64,000 nucleotides of DNA from Guillardia theta CCMP2712 (Eukaryota; Cryptophyceae; Pyrenomonadales; Geminigeraceae): NCBI RefSeq assembly GCF_000315625.1, contig NW_005434646.1, forward strand, positions 400,202 through 464,201, in the 5' to 3' direction. The position numbers were made by a program, and so were the translations under genes. This document shows, piece after piece, positions 26,209 to 36,858 of this stretch (positions within the stretch are counted from its first letter, which is position 1; each line of letters starts with the position of its first letter). The notes under the pieces were generated by a model. That model was not told where the DNA came from. It was given only the letters and a program-made list of their open reading frames with translations, and ran no database searches.

Positions 26209-27510
26209 TTATTCTTGAATAAATACATGGGTGTAAACAGACGCTCCAGCCCCTCCGATGTTCTGAGTGACCGCAACTCGTGCTCCCTTCACTTGGTTTT
26301 CGCCCGCCACTTCCCTGAGCTGCATATTCATCTCGGCCGCCTGGTAGACTCCCGTAGCCCCCACGGGATGTCCTCTCGCCTTCAATCCACCGAACGTTGA
26401 GATGGGAAGCACGCCCTTCAAGCCAATGTGTCCATCCGCCGCAAAAAATGTACCCTCCCCTGGAGAGGCGAAACCTGCGCTTTCCAGACAAAGGCAGGCC
26501 ATGATGGTGTAGGCATCGTGGAGCTCGAAGATGTCGACTGAGTTTCTATCCAGACCACTCCTACGAAGCGCCTCCTCGAGTGACTTCTCCACCGCCACGA
26601 GCGCAAGAGGGTCTGGACGATCATCCACCGCGAGGATATCGGACGAGGCGCCACTGCCAGCAAGTCGAACAACTCGTCCCGCCTTGTCCTTTGCGATCTC
26701 CTTGTTTGACGTTAGCAGAACTGCTGCAGCTCCATCGCATGTCGGCGAAGCATCCATGATGGTCACCGGTTCCTTGACGACGTTGGACTTGGTGTAGTCT
26801 TCGACGGAAACGTTCTTCTTGAGGGTGGAGTGAGAACTGGTCAGAGCGTTCTTGTGTGCATTCAGCGAAAAAGGAGCAAACCTCTCCCTGCCGATGCCAT
26901 ACTTCTTCATGTACATTGACATCAACTTGCCATTGAGGGACACGAAAGTCTCTCCTACAGCACCTTCCTTCTCCCAGTGTGACGCAGTGGCCAGTCCCTT
27001 TGTGACAGAGTCACGGTCGCAGTGAGTCATCTGCTCTACGCCGAGCACGAGCACGTTTTCATGCATTCCCGAGGCTATTGCCATGTAACCCCAGCGTAAA
27101 GCTGCTCCTCCTGATCCACAGCACGCTTCGATCGTTGAAGTTTCGATGCCGTTGAGGCCGGCAGCAGTTGCTATCAAAGGACTAACATGCTGCTGATTCG
27201 AAAGAATTCCTGAGAGCATGTTACCAACATACATGGCTGTGATTGATTCTTTGTTCAATACAGATGCTTTCAGTGCATCATCAATGGCCTGCTTCCCCAT
27301 GTCGGCGATTTTCGCACCGGCGTTCCTCGTGACGGGCACCACGCCATGGCTGGCAACATAGACAGGACGCTGCGGAGAAGATGTCGAAGTCACGAGAGAT
27401 CGTCGAGGTCCTTCAGCTGGCAACAAGCCGATCAGACTCATCTTCCTCGCTGTGCTGCTTGCTCGCATCGCTGCCTCGCGCGCCCTGGCGCCATGACGGA
27501 GGAGCATCAT
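26209..27510 (-). CDS. Thiolase, SCP2/acetyl-CoA acetyltransferase type, likely mitochondrial
   Basis: An uninterrupted 433-residue frame. The first ~45 residues are Arg/Ser/Ala-rich without acidic residues, as in a mitochondrial presequence. The thiolase fold follows, with the nucleophile in IEACCGSGGAALRWG, the HDAYT motif (FELHDAYTIMACLCLESAGF) and GGLKARGHPVGATG. The C-terminal TQNIGGAG replaces the CxG of classical thiolases, as in SCP2/archaeal-type thiolases, which use His for the second catalytic role. Reaction: thiolytic cleavage or condensation of acyl-CoA. Divergent from the membrane-protein gene at 27694, 183 bp away, with TGACTCA at 27645-27651 between them. It is one of the few intronless genes in the window, apart from the array copies. 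Confidence 0.9.
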   Translation of the reverse strand: MMLLRHGARAREAAMRASSTARKMSLIGLLPAEGPRRSLVTSTSSPQRPVYVASHGVVPVTRNAGAKIADMGKQAIDDALKASVLNKESITAMYVGNMLSGILSNQQHVSPLIATAAGLNGIETSTIEACCGSGGAALRWGYMAIASGMHENVLVLGVEQMTHCDRDSVTKGLATASHWEKEGAVGETFVSLNGKLMSMYMKKYGIGRERFAPFSLNAHKNALTSSHSTLKKNVSVEDYTKSNVVKEPVTIMDASPTCDGAAAVLLTSNKEIAKDKAGRVVRLAGSGASSDILAVDDRPDPLALVAVEKSLEEALRRSGLDRNSVDIFELHDAYTIMACLCLESAGFASPGEGTFFAADGHIGLKGVLPISTFGGLKARGHPVGATGVYQAAEMNMQLREVAGENQVKGARVAVTQNIGGAGASVYTHVFIQE

Positions 27511-27644
27511 TCAAGACCCCGGCCTCAGCCGGGACGGAGCACCCCACCCTACAATATTAATATCGAAATAACGCAACAGGTGGGGTGCATTGAAAAGTGA
27601 TATCCACCCCTTCAACTACTTTAAATATCGGGGTGGGGGTATTC

Positions 27645-27651
27645 TGACTCA
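27645..27651. promoter_or_regulatory. TGACTCA site in a divergent promoter
   Basis: TGACTCA, 43 bp before the ATG at 27694 and 135 bp upstream of the thiolase ATG. The divergent spacer is only 183 bp, so this is a candidate shared regulatory site. Confidence 0.3.
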
Positions 27652-27693
27652 CGTATCAGACCTGTAACAAAGTTGAAAGCGCGAAGGGACGCG

Positions 27694-29043
27694 ATGGGTG
27701 GAGGGGGGCGAAGTTATGGAAGCGACGCGCGGGACAGCATGATGGGAGGGAGGAGGAGCACGAGGAAGGCAACGACTATAGCAGCAGGGACAGCAGCTGC
27801 AGCTGCCCTCCTTGTCGTTGTGGTCACTTTGATCGCTGGACCCGGTGGTGATGGGAGGAATGTTCTATCTGGTCGTTTGGGCAACGACGCTGGTCCCTCC
27901 TCGCGTTGGGAAGGAAGCAACTTGCCCTACGGAGTTGCTGTCTCCCCTAGGGAAGCTCAGACAGGCTATGGAGCACCGGGCTGGGAGCCGGGGCCCGACT
28001 ATTATTCGACAGCCAACTGGGACAATGCTGCGCTGATGCCGTCCCTCATGCATCCTCGGTATGACCCCTACATCGGCAAGACTGGATGCCCGACATGCAG
28101 CCCTGAGAAGAAGACCTACATGTTCTCCGTGGACCCACGATGTGACAACTCACCGGCTAACTACAACATCCGCCAGATATTGAAGATGGATGAATGGTGG
28201 AAATCTGACCCAGCCGTGCAGGCAGCTATCTATCAGGAGTATTCGTGGATTGGAGCGCAAGTGGGACTTTTCATGCAGAAATCCAAGGATGTTGTCATGG
28301 TTGTCCCTCCCTGCTTCTTCCCCCGCCTTGCCAACGCCGAGCTCAACATGCTCAACACAGCCGTTTATGGGCTTGGGGGTTCTCTGCTGATTCTCGGAGG
28401 GCTGACGGGAGCCGACTTCATCTCTCAGAATCTAGAGGGATCTGATGGGTACGGCTACGTCGACTCCGCCGGGTCGGACATGGTGAACTTCAGTCCCAAG
28501 TTTGACATTGACTGCGTCTGGTCGGGGGGACCATTCTATATGCAGAACTCGGCGATATCAACGGAGTTCTTTTATGGTCCCAAGTACCTGGAGGGTTCTG
28601 ACAGCACCTGGGGCATTCCTGTGAATCAGCTGCCGCCTGAGACGATCCATTACTACATGTCCGCTGATGAGGTCTCGATTGTGTTCGAGATCCCAGCAAA
28701 GAGCGGCAGGATCTTGTTCATGGGCTACGATTTCCAGCAGATGCTTCCTAACTGGATGGATGCTCTGCTTCTCGCAAGGAGAGAGCTCCAGATCGAGGCT
28801 CAGTACCCTCCTGGGATGTCCCGTTACTCATCGTCGTTCTCAACGCGAACATCGAACAGCTTGAAAGCTCCGCTATCGTCTCATGTGCAGTTGGCCAGGG
28901 TTGTAGCCAAGGATGGGGCTTCAGATCAGAGGAAGTCTTCGGTTCCCGACAAGAAGCGTAAGGTGAAAGGGAGGGGAAAGGATGCATTGGACAGAGAAAT
29001 CGAAAGATCTGTGGACAAGTTGATGGCAAAGAGGGGCAAGTAG
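27694..29043 (+). CDS. Type II membrane protein, unknown family
   Basis: A single-exon 449-residue frame starting at ATG 27694 (the frame also runs 21 nt upstream without an ATG). A Gly/Arg-rich cytosolic head of about 25 residues precedes one transmembrane helix (ATTIAAGTAAAAALLVVVVT). The exterior part of about 390 residues has aromatic-rich, conserved-looking segments (e.g. GKTGCPTCSPEKKTY, DVVMVVPPCFFPRLANAELN, RILFMGYDFQQM). The C-terminus is strongly basic (VPDKKRKVKGRGKD). The globular middle has Gly-rich beta-like stretches (GGSLLILGGLTGADFI), which would suit a Rossmann-like or glutamine-amidotransferase-like fold, but no family is recognised. Topology is predicted from one helix and flanking charges only. 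Confidence 0.75.
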   Translation: MGGGGRSYGSDARDSMMGGRRSTRKATTIAAGTAAAAALLVVVVTLIAGPGGDGRNVLSGRLGNDAGPSSRWEGSNLPYGVAVSPREAQTGYGAPGWEPGPDYYSTANWDNAALMPSLMHPRYDPYIGKTGCPTCSPEKKTYMFSVDPRCDNSPANYNIRQILKMDEWWKSDPAVQAAIYQEYSWIGAQVGLFMQKSKDVVMVVPPCFFPRLANAELNMLNTAVYGLGGSLLILGGLTGADFISQNLEGSDGYGYVDSAGSDMVNFSPKFDIDCVWSGGPFYMQNSAISTEFFYGPKYLEGSDSTWGIPVNQLPPETIHYYMSADEVSIVFEIPAKSGRILFMGYDFQQMLPNWMDALLLARRELQIEAQYPPGMSRYSSSFSTRTSNSLKAPLSSHVQLARVVAKDGASDQRKSSVPDKKRKVKGRGKDALDREIERSVDKLMAKRGK

Positions 29044-29172
29044 GATCTGATTGGGGGGAATCATTCCATTTGGGATTTATTAGTGTTCTTTTAATATACG
29101 ATTAGCTTTTCTCACTATGCTGCTTCTATACAGTTAGACAATGGTGGACATTATTTGTGACAACGTGTTGAC

Positions 29173-29880
29173 TTACAAGTGTCTCTTTTCGTGTCCTTCC
29201 TCTGGAGATTTCACTTTCACTGCTACTCCTTGACAAGTGCGAACCCAAATTCTTCCAATGCCAGGGAGGTATCGAATATGCGGTGTGGGGCTCAGGAGAT
29301 CATCTAGCGATGCAGGTTTCTTGGAACTTGACGAGGCTTTGAAGGGGGAATGTGAGTTGGCTCCTGGGCCAATAACATTCCCGTGGGAGTTGTTCTGTGA
29401 GTTCCACGGAGCATTTTTCTCCTTGTTCCCAAGGATTATCTTCTGTGGTTTGAAGAAATTTCCTTTGCGTTCCAAAGAATCTTGGTCACTGTCATCTTCG
29501 TTCTCTTCGGCCTGATTATTCCTCTCCTTTTCTTCTGAGTCATCGTTGAACTGTGATGGATCTGTATCTGACTCGCTGCCAAGCGTCTTGAGGACGCCAG
29601 CGGCACAGGTTCTTGTTTGGTTGATTTGAACGTTCACCTCCTCAAAGCGAGACTTGATTACATCGAGGTTCATCGCCTTCTTGAGGGCCTGCTGGAGTCT
29701 TTCTTTAGTGGTGAGAGGCTTACTTTGGTCTTGATCTGATATCATCATCCTGGTTGGTACAGATTTCAGCCGTCTGAGCATCGGCTTGGGTTGCTCTGAG
29801 ATTCCACGGAAATCAAAGGAAGATTTCGATTCTAATTCTGGAGAAGTCGTCCTTTGCAATTCCGACGGCATACTGGTCAC
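29173..29880 (-). CDS. Hypothetical disordered protein
   Basis: Single-exon 235-residue frame, ATG at 29880. The composition is Ser/Glu/Lys/Asn-rich, mostly disordered, with an acidic middle (NNQAEENEDDSDQDS) and one helical segment near residues 55-85 (KERLQQALKKAMNLDVIKSR). The last ~45 residues (SLDDLLSPTPHIRYLPGIGR then IWVRTC) look more structured. Codon use and length argue for a real gene, but no family is recognised. Convergent with the type II membrane protein gene, 129 bp apart. Confidence 0.55.
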   Translation of the reverse strand: MTSMPSELQRTTSPELESKSSFDFRGISEQPKPMLRRLKSVPTRMMISDQDQSKPLTTKERLQQALKKAMNLDVIKSRFEEVNVQINQTRTCAAGVLKTLGSESDTDPSQFNDDSEEKERNNQAEENEDDSDQDSLERKGNFFKPQKIILGNKEKNAPWNSQNNSHGNVIGPGANSHSPFKASSSSKKPASLDDLLSPTPHIRYLPGIGRIWVRTCQGVAVKVKSPEEGHEKRHL

Positions 29881-31531
29881 TGTTTTTGAATGACTGCTAT
29901 CAGTCTATTATGCAAAGTTTTCTTAAGGTAGTTCTGTTAATCAAAATGTCAGAACCTTGTACGAAAAAGATGGTTGGTTTGACAAAGATGACGATGAAAT
30001 TTAGTCTCCATAGGATTGAAGGCATATGACTATCAATGCTCAATAGCAATGGTCGAAAGCAGGATTCCCCTGTAGCTTATGATGACATCACCAGCCAATC
30101 ATTTTCGTAATCCCTTTCTAAACTTCTTATTCCCCTGTCTTATCAAAAACAACATTCCAGTCAACCTGCTTGAAGCAGAACCCTCTACAAACTTTTTCTC
30201 GTCCATCCCATCTGTCTTGCTACCTCTGGATGTTTTCTTTACAACCTTTTCTTTTCTGCTTCTAAATATCAACCCTTTGCTATTTTTTTGGGGTAGAGTT
30301 CTAACAGCATACGGGTTTCAAACATTCGATGGCTTATTGCCATCTAAACCCTCGAATCAGACTCTCTCAAATTTCTCCCTCACTTTATCCAAGCAATAAG
30401 CTGACATTTCTTTGATGCGTCTTAAAGAGAGCTTCATCTTCTTTCTTGTCTCGCTTGATTCTTCGCTGTTCCATCCCCCCTAAACCCTGCCCCTTCACCC
30501 CTTCGCCATTCTCCTCTCGGCCTCAGGCCGCATCAGTTGGTGTCCCTATCCTTCTACCCCTTGCACCTGATTGAATATACCCACCCACAAGAGATGAGTA
30601 CCCCCTCCCCCCCCCAAATCAGGATACATACCCCACCTTATTAGATCATGACAAGTTCACACCACCCCCACCTTTAATGTACCCCACCCTCTTCGCATCC
30701 TACTGAGCATCGCTTCTCCCAAAATGAGTTTTATCTTGCTCCTTGACGTAAAGGACCCTACCCCATGGTCCCTCACCATACATTTGGAAAACTGACCCCC
30801 TGAATAAACACAAGTATGATCGAATATGCAAGGGTAGTATTCAACCCCCACCCCGTCTACATCAGAACCCCTATTCCCCCCTCTTTTATTTAACCTGCCC
30901 CTTTCAAGCTACCCATACCCTCATATCACGCCAATGATGACATCACCCCTACCCCCTTTTTAACATTTTGGTTGTTTTGCCTACGGTAGTACATTTCCAC
31001 CCCTCATGGTACCACCCTGTGATTTTCTATTCAAGGACCCACTCAACAAGGCCAGCATTTTTTGTACTGTTCACCTTACCCTACCCCGAGCTGGAATGGT
31101 GTAGCTGTGACCCCTAGAGGAGAGCGGGATGGCCCGGTGATACCATTTCATTTTTGGGGGCGTGGCACCGGGCCCGGCACCGGCACCGGCACCGACCTCA
31201 CTGAGATGGTCTCCTTGGTTGCCCTTGTCAGATCGGTTAAATCGAATTGAATCGCTGAGATCCCAGAAACCGTTGAAGCCCAGCATTGCGCACACATGCT
31301 GTGCTGCTGTTGTCAGCACCATCACCCTCCTCCCTTCCTCTCCCTTCCCATCTGACCTGCCGCCATCCACTAGCCTCTACCTCTGACGTGCACTCTCGGG
31401 CTCTGAGTTTGCTGTCTGTCTGTTTTCAAGTTCTACTCTCTGTCTCCCCTCACTCCTCTCGTACTGCAGCTCCTCCTGAGTTGTGTTGAACTTCTTGTCT
31501 TGAACTCGTCTGGTTGCTTTCGGTAGCCACC
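29881..31531. other. Intergenic stretch rich in TACCCC words
   Basis: No gene supported. 30480-31100 is packed with irregular TACCCC/ACCCC runs, including a 9-C run near 30610, and a short (CCGGCA)n stretch lies near 31175-31195. A CT-rich segment (31320-31470) directly precedes the sirtuin gene and may belong to its promoter or 5' UTR. Confidence 0.5.
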
Positions 31532-33406
31532 ATGCCAGACCTGCAGCAAAGAATCGACCAGAAGAAGAGGAGGCCTCCCCTAAATCGAAAGAAGGAGGAC
31601 TTGAGGCTGCGCCTGAGGGCCATAAAACTTTCAGACCCTGACCCAGTGATGAAGACTTTGGAAGATGCTTTTGTGCGAGCAGCAGAGCTACTCTTGTCTG
31701 CAGACTACGTGCTCATTGCAGCGGGAGCAGGCTTCTCAGCCGACTCTGGTTTGCCAGTCTACAAGGACATTGCGGATGTTGACGCGTACAAGAAGATGGA
31801 CGTGACGTACGCTGATCTTTGCGTCCCAGACTGGCTGCTGAAAGATCCGGAGATCTTCTATGGGTTCTGGGGCTCGTGCTACAACGACTACCTTGGAACT
31901 ACACCTCACAAGGGCTACGAGATCGTCAAGGAGTGGATTGACTGTGGATTCAAAGGGAGGGAGGGAGGCTCTGGTCCAGGAGTGGGGTGGGGTGGGAGCA
32001 GCACTACGCAGCAGAACGCTGACATCCTACAACCTTGCAAGCCGTCATTGAGAGGTCTACCCTACACAGCTCGGCCCACTTCGGCCGTAGTGCCCGCATC
32101 AAGAGGTAGTGCGGATCTAAGGGATCGGGCCGGGTCTGACATTCATGTAAGACCAATACTCCTTCAAGAACAGGCCCAAGTCCACGTCTATGATTCGCAA
32201 GAAGCTCGAAATGACCAAACTGAAGGAACCAGACTTCTTCGTGTACACTTCAAACGTGGACACAGCCTTCCAGGTGAGGAGCTGCTGATGGCCTTACACG
32301 ATATCTGAGAGAAGGCTGTGTAACAGAGAGCCGGAGTAGACCCTGCCTTGATCTATGAAATACACGGAGACGTGATGAAATGGCAGTGCAGGATCCCTTG
32401 CTGCCAGAAGGTCTGGTCGCTCCCTGACGATTACCGGTGCATGAAGGCTTGAGGAGGATGCGTTTCTGATCCACTTTCAGGTTTCAAGTTGACAAGGACA
32501 CCCGTCGAACCCAACGATTCCGGAACGCTGAAGGACAGAAAGGGGAAGAAGAGGGCAAAGATCTTATATATAGGCATGGGAAAGTTTTAGAGATCGAGGA
32601 ACCAAGCAACCGCAAGATGGACTTTCGAGGTTTGACGCCATACACACAGAACCAGAGCTTGAACAGGTTCATCAGTTCACCTCAGAGCCCTCAATGCTAA
32701 ACGCGTATATGATCCTATCAGGCTGGTGCGATTCGGTGATGAGGCATCAAATCGCAAATGTTTCGATGAAGAGTTGAGGTGTCAAGTGTGCGATGGGTTA
32801 GCAAGACCAAATGTCCTCATGTTTGACGATGACAGATGGGTGAATTAAGTTGCGCTTTCAGCTGAGCCCTGACTGACGATCTCACAGATCGAAACAGATG
32901 AATCAAACTACAAGACGTGGGTCAAGCGAGCTGTGGTGAGCTGATGAACATAGATGTTGAGTTAGATTGATCGCATACGCTGCAGGCTAACATGAAGCTG
33001 GGGAAGAAAGTAGTGATCCTTGAGGTCAGGCCAAACTGATTGAGCACAACGAGATGCCTGCTAATGTCCTGCTGCTCAGGGCGGGTGCGGCAAGAGAGTT
33101 CCGACAGTGAGGTTGAACTCGAACAAACTTGTTGCCAGCGGTGCCGGTGACTTCTGCTCCTCCACCTTGCGAGGCAGAGCTCCTGACATGCTGGATTATC
33201 AGACCTTATCAGGATCAACCTTGACTTCCCTCTCAATCCAAAGTATCCCTCGAAGACTGTCTCCCTCCAAACTTCTGGTGCGTGTCAAACCGTCCGGCAT
33301 CGGGCCGGAGGCTGACTGGGCTGACTCTTTGGCAGTGCTCAATGCGCTGGTGGGAATAGATGAAGCGATCAGGCGGTTGTGCTATCGGACAAGGTCTCAG
33401 CCTTGA
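31532..33406 (+). CDS. Sirtuin (SIR2-family NAD-dependent protein deacylase)
   Basis: Multi-exon gene with ATG at 31532 and TGA at 33404-33406. The NAD-binding motif is LIAAGAGFSADSGLPVYKD. A later exon (about 32153-32273) gives VYTSNVDTAFQ, matching the TQN(I/V)D motif, and the next holds the catalytic His in YEIHGDVMKWQC. Zinc ligands appear as WQCRIPCC and, after a charged insertion of about 65 residues, LRCQVC, followed by DGLARPNVLMFDDD. The C-terminal part has GKRVPTVRLNSNK and LIRINLDFPLN. All key residues are present, so an active enzyme is likely. The charged insertion between the two zinc-ligand pairs is unusual. Most introns are about 50 nt; the donor of exon 1 (near 31950) could not be fixed. 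The family removes acyl groups from lysine using NAD+. Confidence 0.88.
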
Positions 33407-33766
33407 GCTCAAATCACAGCCAGGTGTGACGCCTCAAGTGAATCAATGATTGAACTGAAGTGAATGTAACCGTAATCGATCGTCATCGACAAGTATTCTT
33501 AATGAAGTTAATAGTTCTAGTTGCCACTGGACTAATCGAGTCAACTCGCAACCCGTAGCCCGCTGCCGGGCCGTCATGTCAGTGGCCGGCGCTGGCATCA
33601 TAGCCTCCTGGCACTCTCCTGATTGTCCTCGTACTGATTTTAACCTAACTTTAAGTAAAATCTATAGTCAAGCGGCCTTCGGCGGGGAAGTAATCAAAGA
33701 GGGTAACTGGATATTTCACTCACGTCATCATCGAAGCAGCAGTGACAGCGATCGGATGGCGTGAAG
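33407..33766. other. Intergenic stretch with small GC island
   Basis: No gene seen. A small GC-rich patch (about 33545-33605) with GTCA/GCCGG words sits in otherwise AT-leaning DNA, echoing the larger GC islands in the window. Confidence 0.5.
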
Positions 33767-35385
33767 ATGGCAGGGGGGGCCTTGGCGAGGTTGATGCTGC
33801 TGGCGCTGGCAGCAGTCGCTGGTGGGGCCCAGTACCTTCCTCCTGGTCAGGTGCGCCTTCCATGTCCTGTCTCTCCTCCTCCTCTCGCTGACCCGCTATG
33901 CTCGCGCATTCCTCCCCACGATGAACCCACCTGCCTGCGTCCATCGCAGACTCCTCGTCTCACCCTTCCTCTGAGCGTCTCTACCGCCATTGCCCTCCTG
34001 CCCACTGTAGCTCGCTGTAGCTCCTCCCTCTAACCCCCTACCCACCCCCTCTCTCTTTCTATGCTTGATCTTGGAACTCGCCGGGTTTGCTAGGCTGACA
34101 TGAGGCTGCAGGGTACCTGGTACATTACTTCGAGCACTGTGCGAGCGGAAGGGGAGGGGTGATAGCAAGACGCGAGAGGGAACATGCGGCACTGATCATG
34201 ATACGCCTGCAGCTGTGACGTCGACTGGCTCGAGATCGAGGTGGGGGACGTCCGGAAGACCGTCATGGTCTCGGAAGCACAGAGAGACGTTGATTGCAGG
34301 TTGTTTCCTATCTTGTCCAGCCCAAGTGCTTCACACTCCCTCACTTGTTCGCTTCGAAGAGCTTGCCTCTGCTGTGTTGTTCTGTCTTGATTGAATCTGC
34401 TCTGGTATCAGCCCGGGGTCCAACAGCTGCCTCTACTACTTCCTGTGGAAGTGTGCCAGTAAGAGCAGGTTGCAGCTGTTGAGAGGTTTGACGCGTGACA
34501 GAACTCGACACACACGAGAAGCGACCTGAGGAGCAGAAAGTGAGTCTGAAGTCCTGCCGACGGAACAAGAGCTCTGACCTGAGCACAGCTGGCTGTCATG
34601 ATCGACCTGGAGGGCAAAACAGCAAAGGCTGTGACCCCCCAGTACGACTTCGCGTCCTTCGACGGCCAGATGCACGTTGTGGAGGAGGAGTACACCGTCT
34701 CCAACGTCATGCTGAAAGGTGTGCGCGCCTTGGCATGTAGATGAGTCAGTGACGTGCGGTGGACTGAAGGGACTCAAACGTGGAAGTGGACGAGTGCGGA
34801 TGGCAAGCATGTTTGCCAGGGTCAAGATCAGATCGTCGGGCGGCCAGGCATGTAGAGGGTGAGGAGGGAAGGGGGGGAAGTGACAATGAGCGCGCAGGAA
34901 CTTCAATGTCCTGCGATTTCTGGTGGGAGGAGAACGAGGATGGGGCAGAGATTCCTCGAGACCTGAACGGAAAGGTGGAGGCTGACAAGCGCGCGGGCCG
35001 GGGGGAGGAGGCGCTACTGGTGGAGGGGAAGAAGGCGTTTGTGCCTGGAGGTAGAGCAGAGGGACTGAGCGGTCAGCCGGACAATGACGCGAGGAGTGAG
35101 GAGGAGCAAGAGAGGCAAGACGCGAGGGACGCGTACCACGAAAGCCTCGTGCACCTGCCGTACGCGCCGGACGAGTCAACGACGGAGGACGGGGTAGCCA
35201 TCGAGCAGTTTGCGGCACCCATGATCACTGAGATGATGTTCCTCCTGGCGATCGTGCCCATATGCGGAATCCTCGTGGTCTACTTGAGGAGGAGGAATTT
35301 CAGGATCAGCATGGACCTCGGGACAGGGAACTCGTCAGTATCGCTGCTGATGAGGGACGGGAACGTGGCGTATCAGTACTCTTAA
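33767..35385 (+). CDS. Single-pass (type I) membrane protein, unknown family, exon model incomplete
   Basis: Exon 1 (33767-33850) encodes a signal peptide, MAGGALARLMLLALAAVAGG, ending at a GT donor. Supportable later exons lie near 34215-34299 (CDVDWLEIEVGDVRKTVMV), 34400-34450 (SNSCLYYFLWKC), about 34500-34540, and 34589-34718 (VMIDLEGKTAKAVTPQYDFA). The last frame, to 35385, is Glu/Arg-rich, then has one transmembrane helix (MITEMMFLLAIVPICGILVV) and a tail of about 40 residues (RRRNFRISMDLGTGNSSVSL). This predicts a lumenal or extracellular part with paired Cys and a short cytosolic tail. No family recognised, and the junctions between 33850 and 34589 do not all resolve, so the coding sequence is approximate. 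Confidence 0.55.
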
Positions 35386-35622
35386 GGGCCCTTCTGGCGA
35401 GCTCTTTGCCAGCGGGGATCCTGCGATGATTATGTTTTCCATGTACATAGACAAGGGCAGGAGAATGAGAGCAGAGGACAGAGAAGGTAGGAGGAGGCAG
35501 AGGGAAGGAGGAGAGGGGAGGGGAGGGGAGAATTGGGAGTTATGGGAGGACGAGGGGAGGGTAAGCAGTCTTCCGCTTCTCAAACATTACTATATTCACT
35601 TAGTACATACATGCTTTGAGCT

Positions 35623-36440
35623 TCAAGAGCGACCTTGTGACCTCGTTTGGTACAAGTTGTTCAACTTGCTCCTGTCATACATCGTTCGGTCCACCTCCTC
35701 CTTCCTAGGCAACATCCGGTCACGGGTGCTGCGAGCAAGAGGCCGCTCCCGCTTCACTGGGGGGGTCAGGCCGAGGCCCTCGAGCAGGGCCGACGGGATT
35801 CCGTTGCTCCTCTTCCCCATGGTCGTGAGCTCTTCGAGGAGTGAGAAACCTCCCGAGCTGCTCTCCTCCTCCCTGGCTGCCGGCGGGTGGGCATGGCCGT
35901 TGGTGGACCTCCTGTCGATGCCCCGGGTGAGGAGGGCGAGAGACGCCTGGATGTCTCGGATCGCCGACATCATCTCGTCGCACTGCGCGCAAGACTTCTT
36001 GCTCCGAAAGTAGCTCCCCCTGTTCGGGAGCAGCTCCTTGCGCGGAGGGAGGAAGGAGTCCCGCCAGTCGGAGCCCTTGCCGGCTCGGCTCCGATGCATG
36101 AGGAAGGTCGGGAGCTTGAGTAGCTTCTGCTCTGCCAGGGCCTCGTGGTCTGCAGTCTTTGAGTCTTCGAGGCTGAGGGAGGTGTTCTTCTGGCTCTTGC
36201 GGAACTCGAGGGCAGAGTTCTCCATCTCGATGAGCATCAGCTTCATCGCCAGCATCGAGACTGAGTCGACGCTCGCGCACCCGTGCTGGATCTCCTTGTC
36301 CAGCATGCGCTGCACGTAGGACTTGAGCTGGGACCTGATGATGCGATCGAAGTAGACCAGGTCCTTGCAAGGAGCCAGTCAGCAAAGGGGACAACAGATC
36401 AACTCAAGAAGAAACGAGGGATTCGGGCAAAAGGTCAGGA

Positions 36441-36486
<46 letters not shown>

Positions 36487-36822
36487 AGTGAAAGCGACAT
36501 CCAATCACGGGGAGTGTTCGCTCACAATGTGATCAATGCCTTCACTTAAATCTTCGTTCTGAAAGATGGAGGAGAAGGACTCTTGCGTGAAGTCCACGTC
36601 CTGAGCCCAAGGGAGTTTTCGAAAACCTTCCTTCAGCTCAGTGAGCGATATGCTGCCCGAATCATCCGAGTCCATGATCTGAGAGTAAACACGAGGCTGT
36701 CATTCGCAGAAGCAGGAGCGGGAGCGGAAGCAGGAGCAGGAGGAGAGAGGAGAGAGGAGAGAGGACAGAGGAGAGAGGAGCAGCAGCAGGAGCAGGAGAA
36801 GAGAGGAGAGAGGAGAGAGGAA

Positions 36823-36858
<36 letters not shown>

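Noticed and set aside
30480-31100. Interstitial telomere repeat
   Set aside because: TACCCC words are irregular in spacing and sequence and occur at many intergenic sites, so a telomere remnant is not supported.
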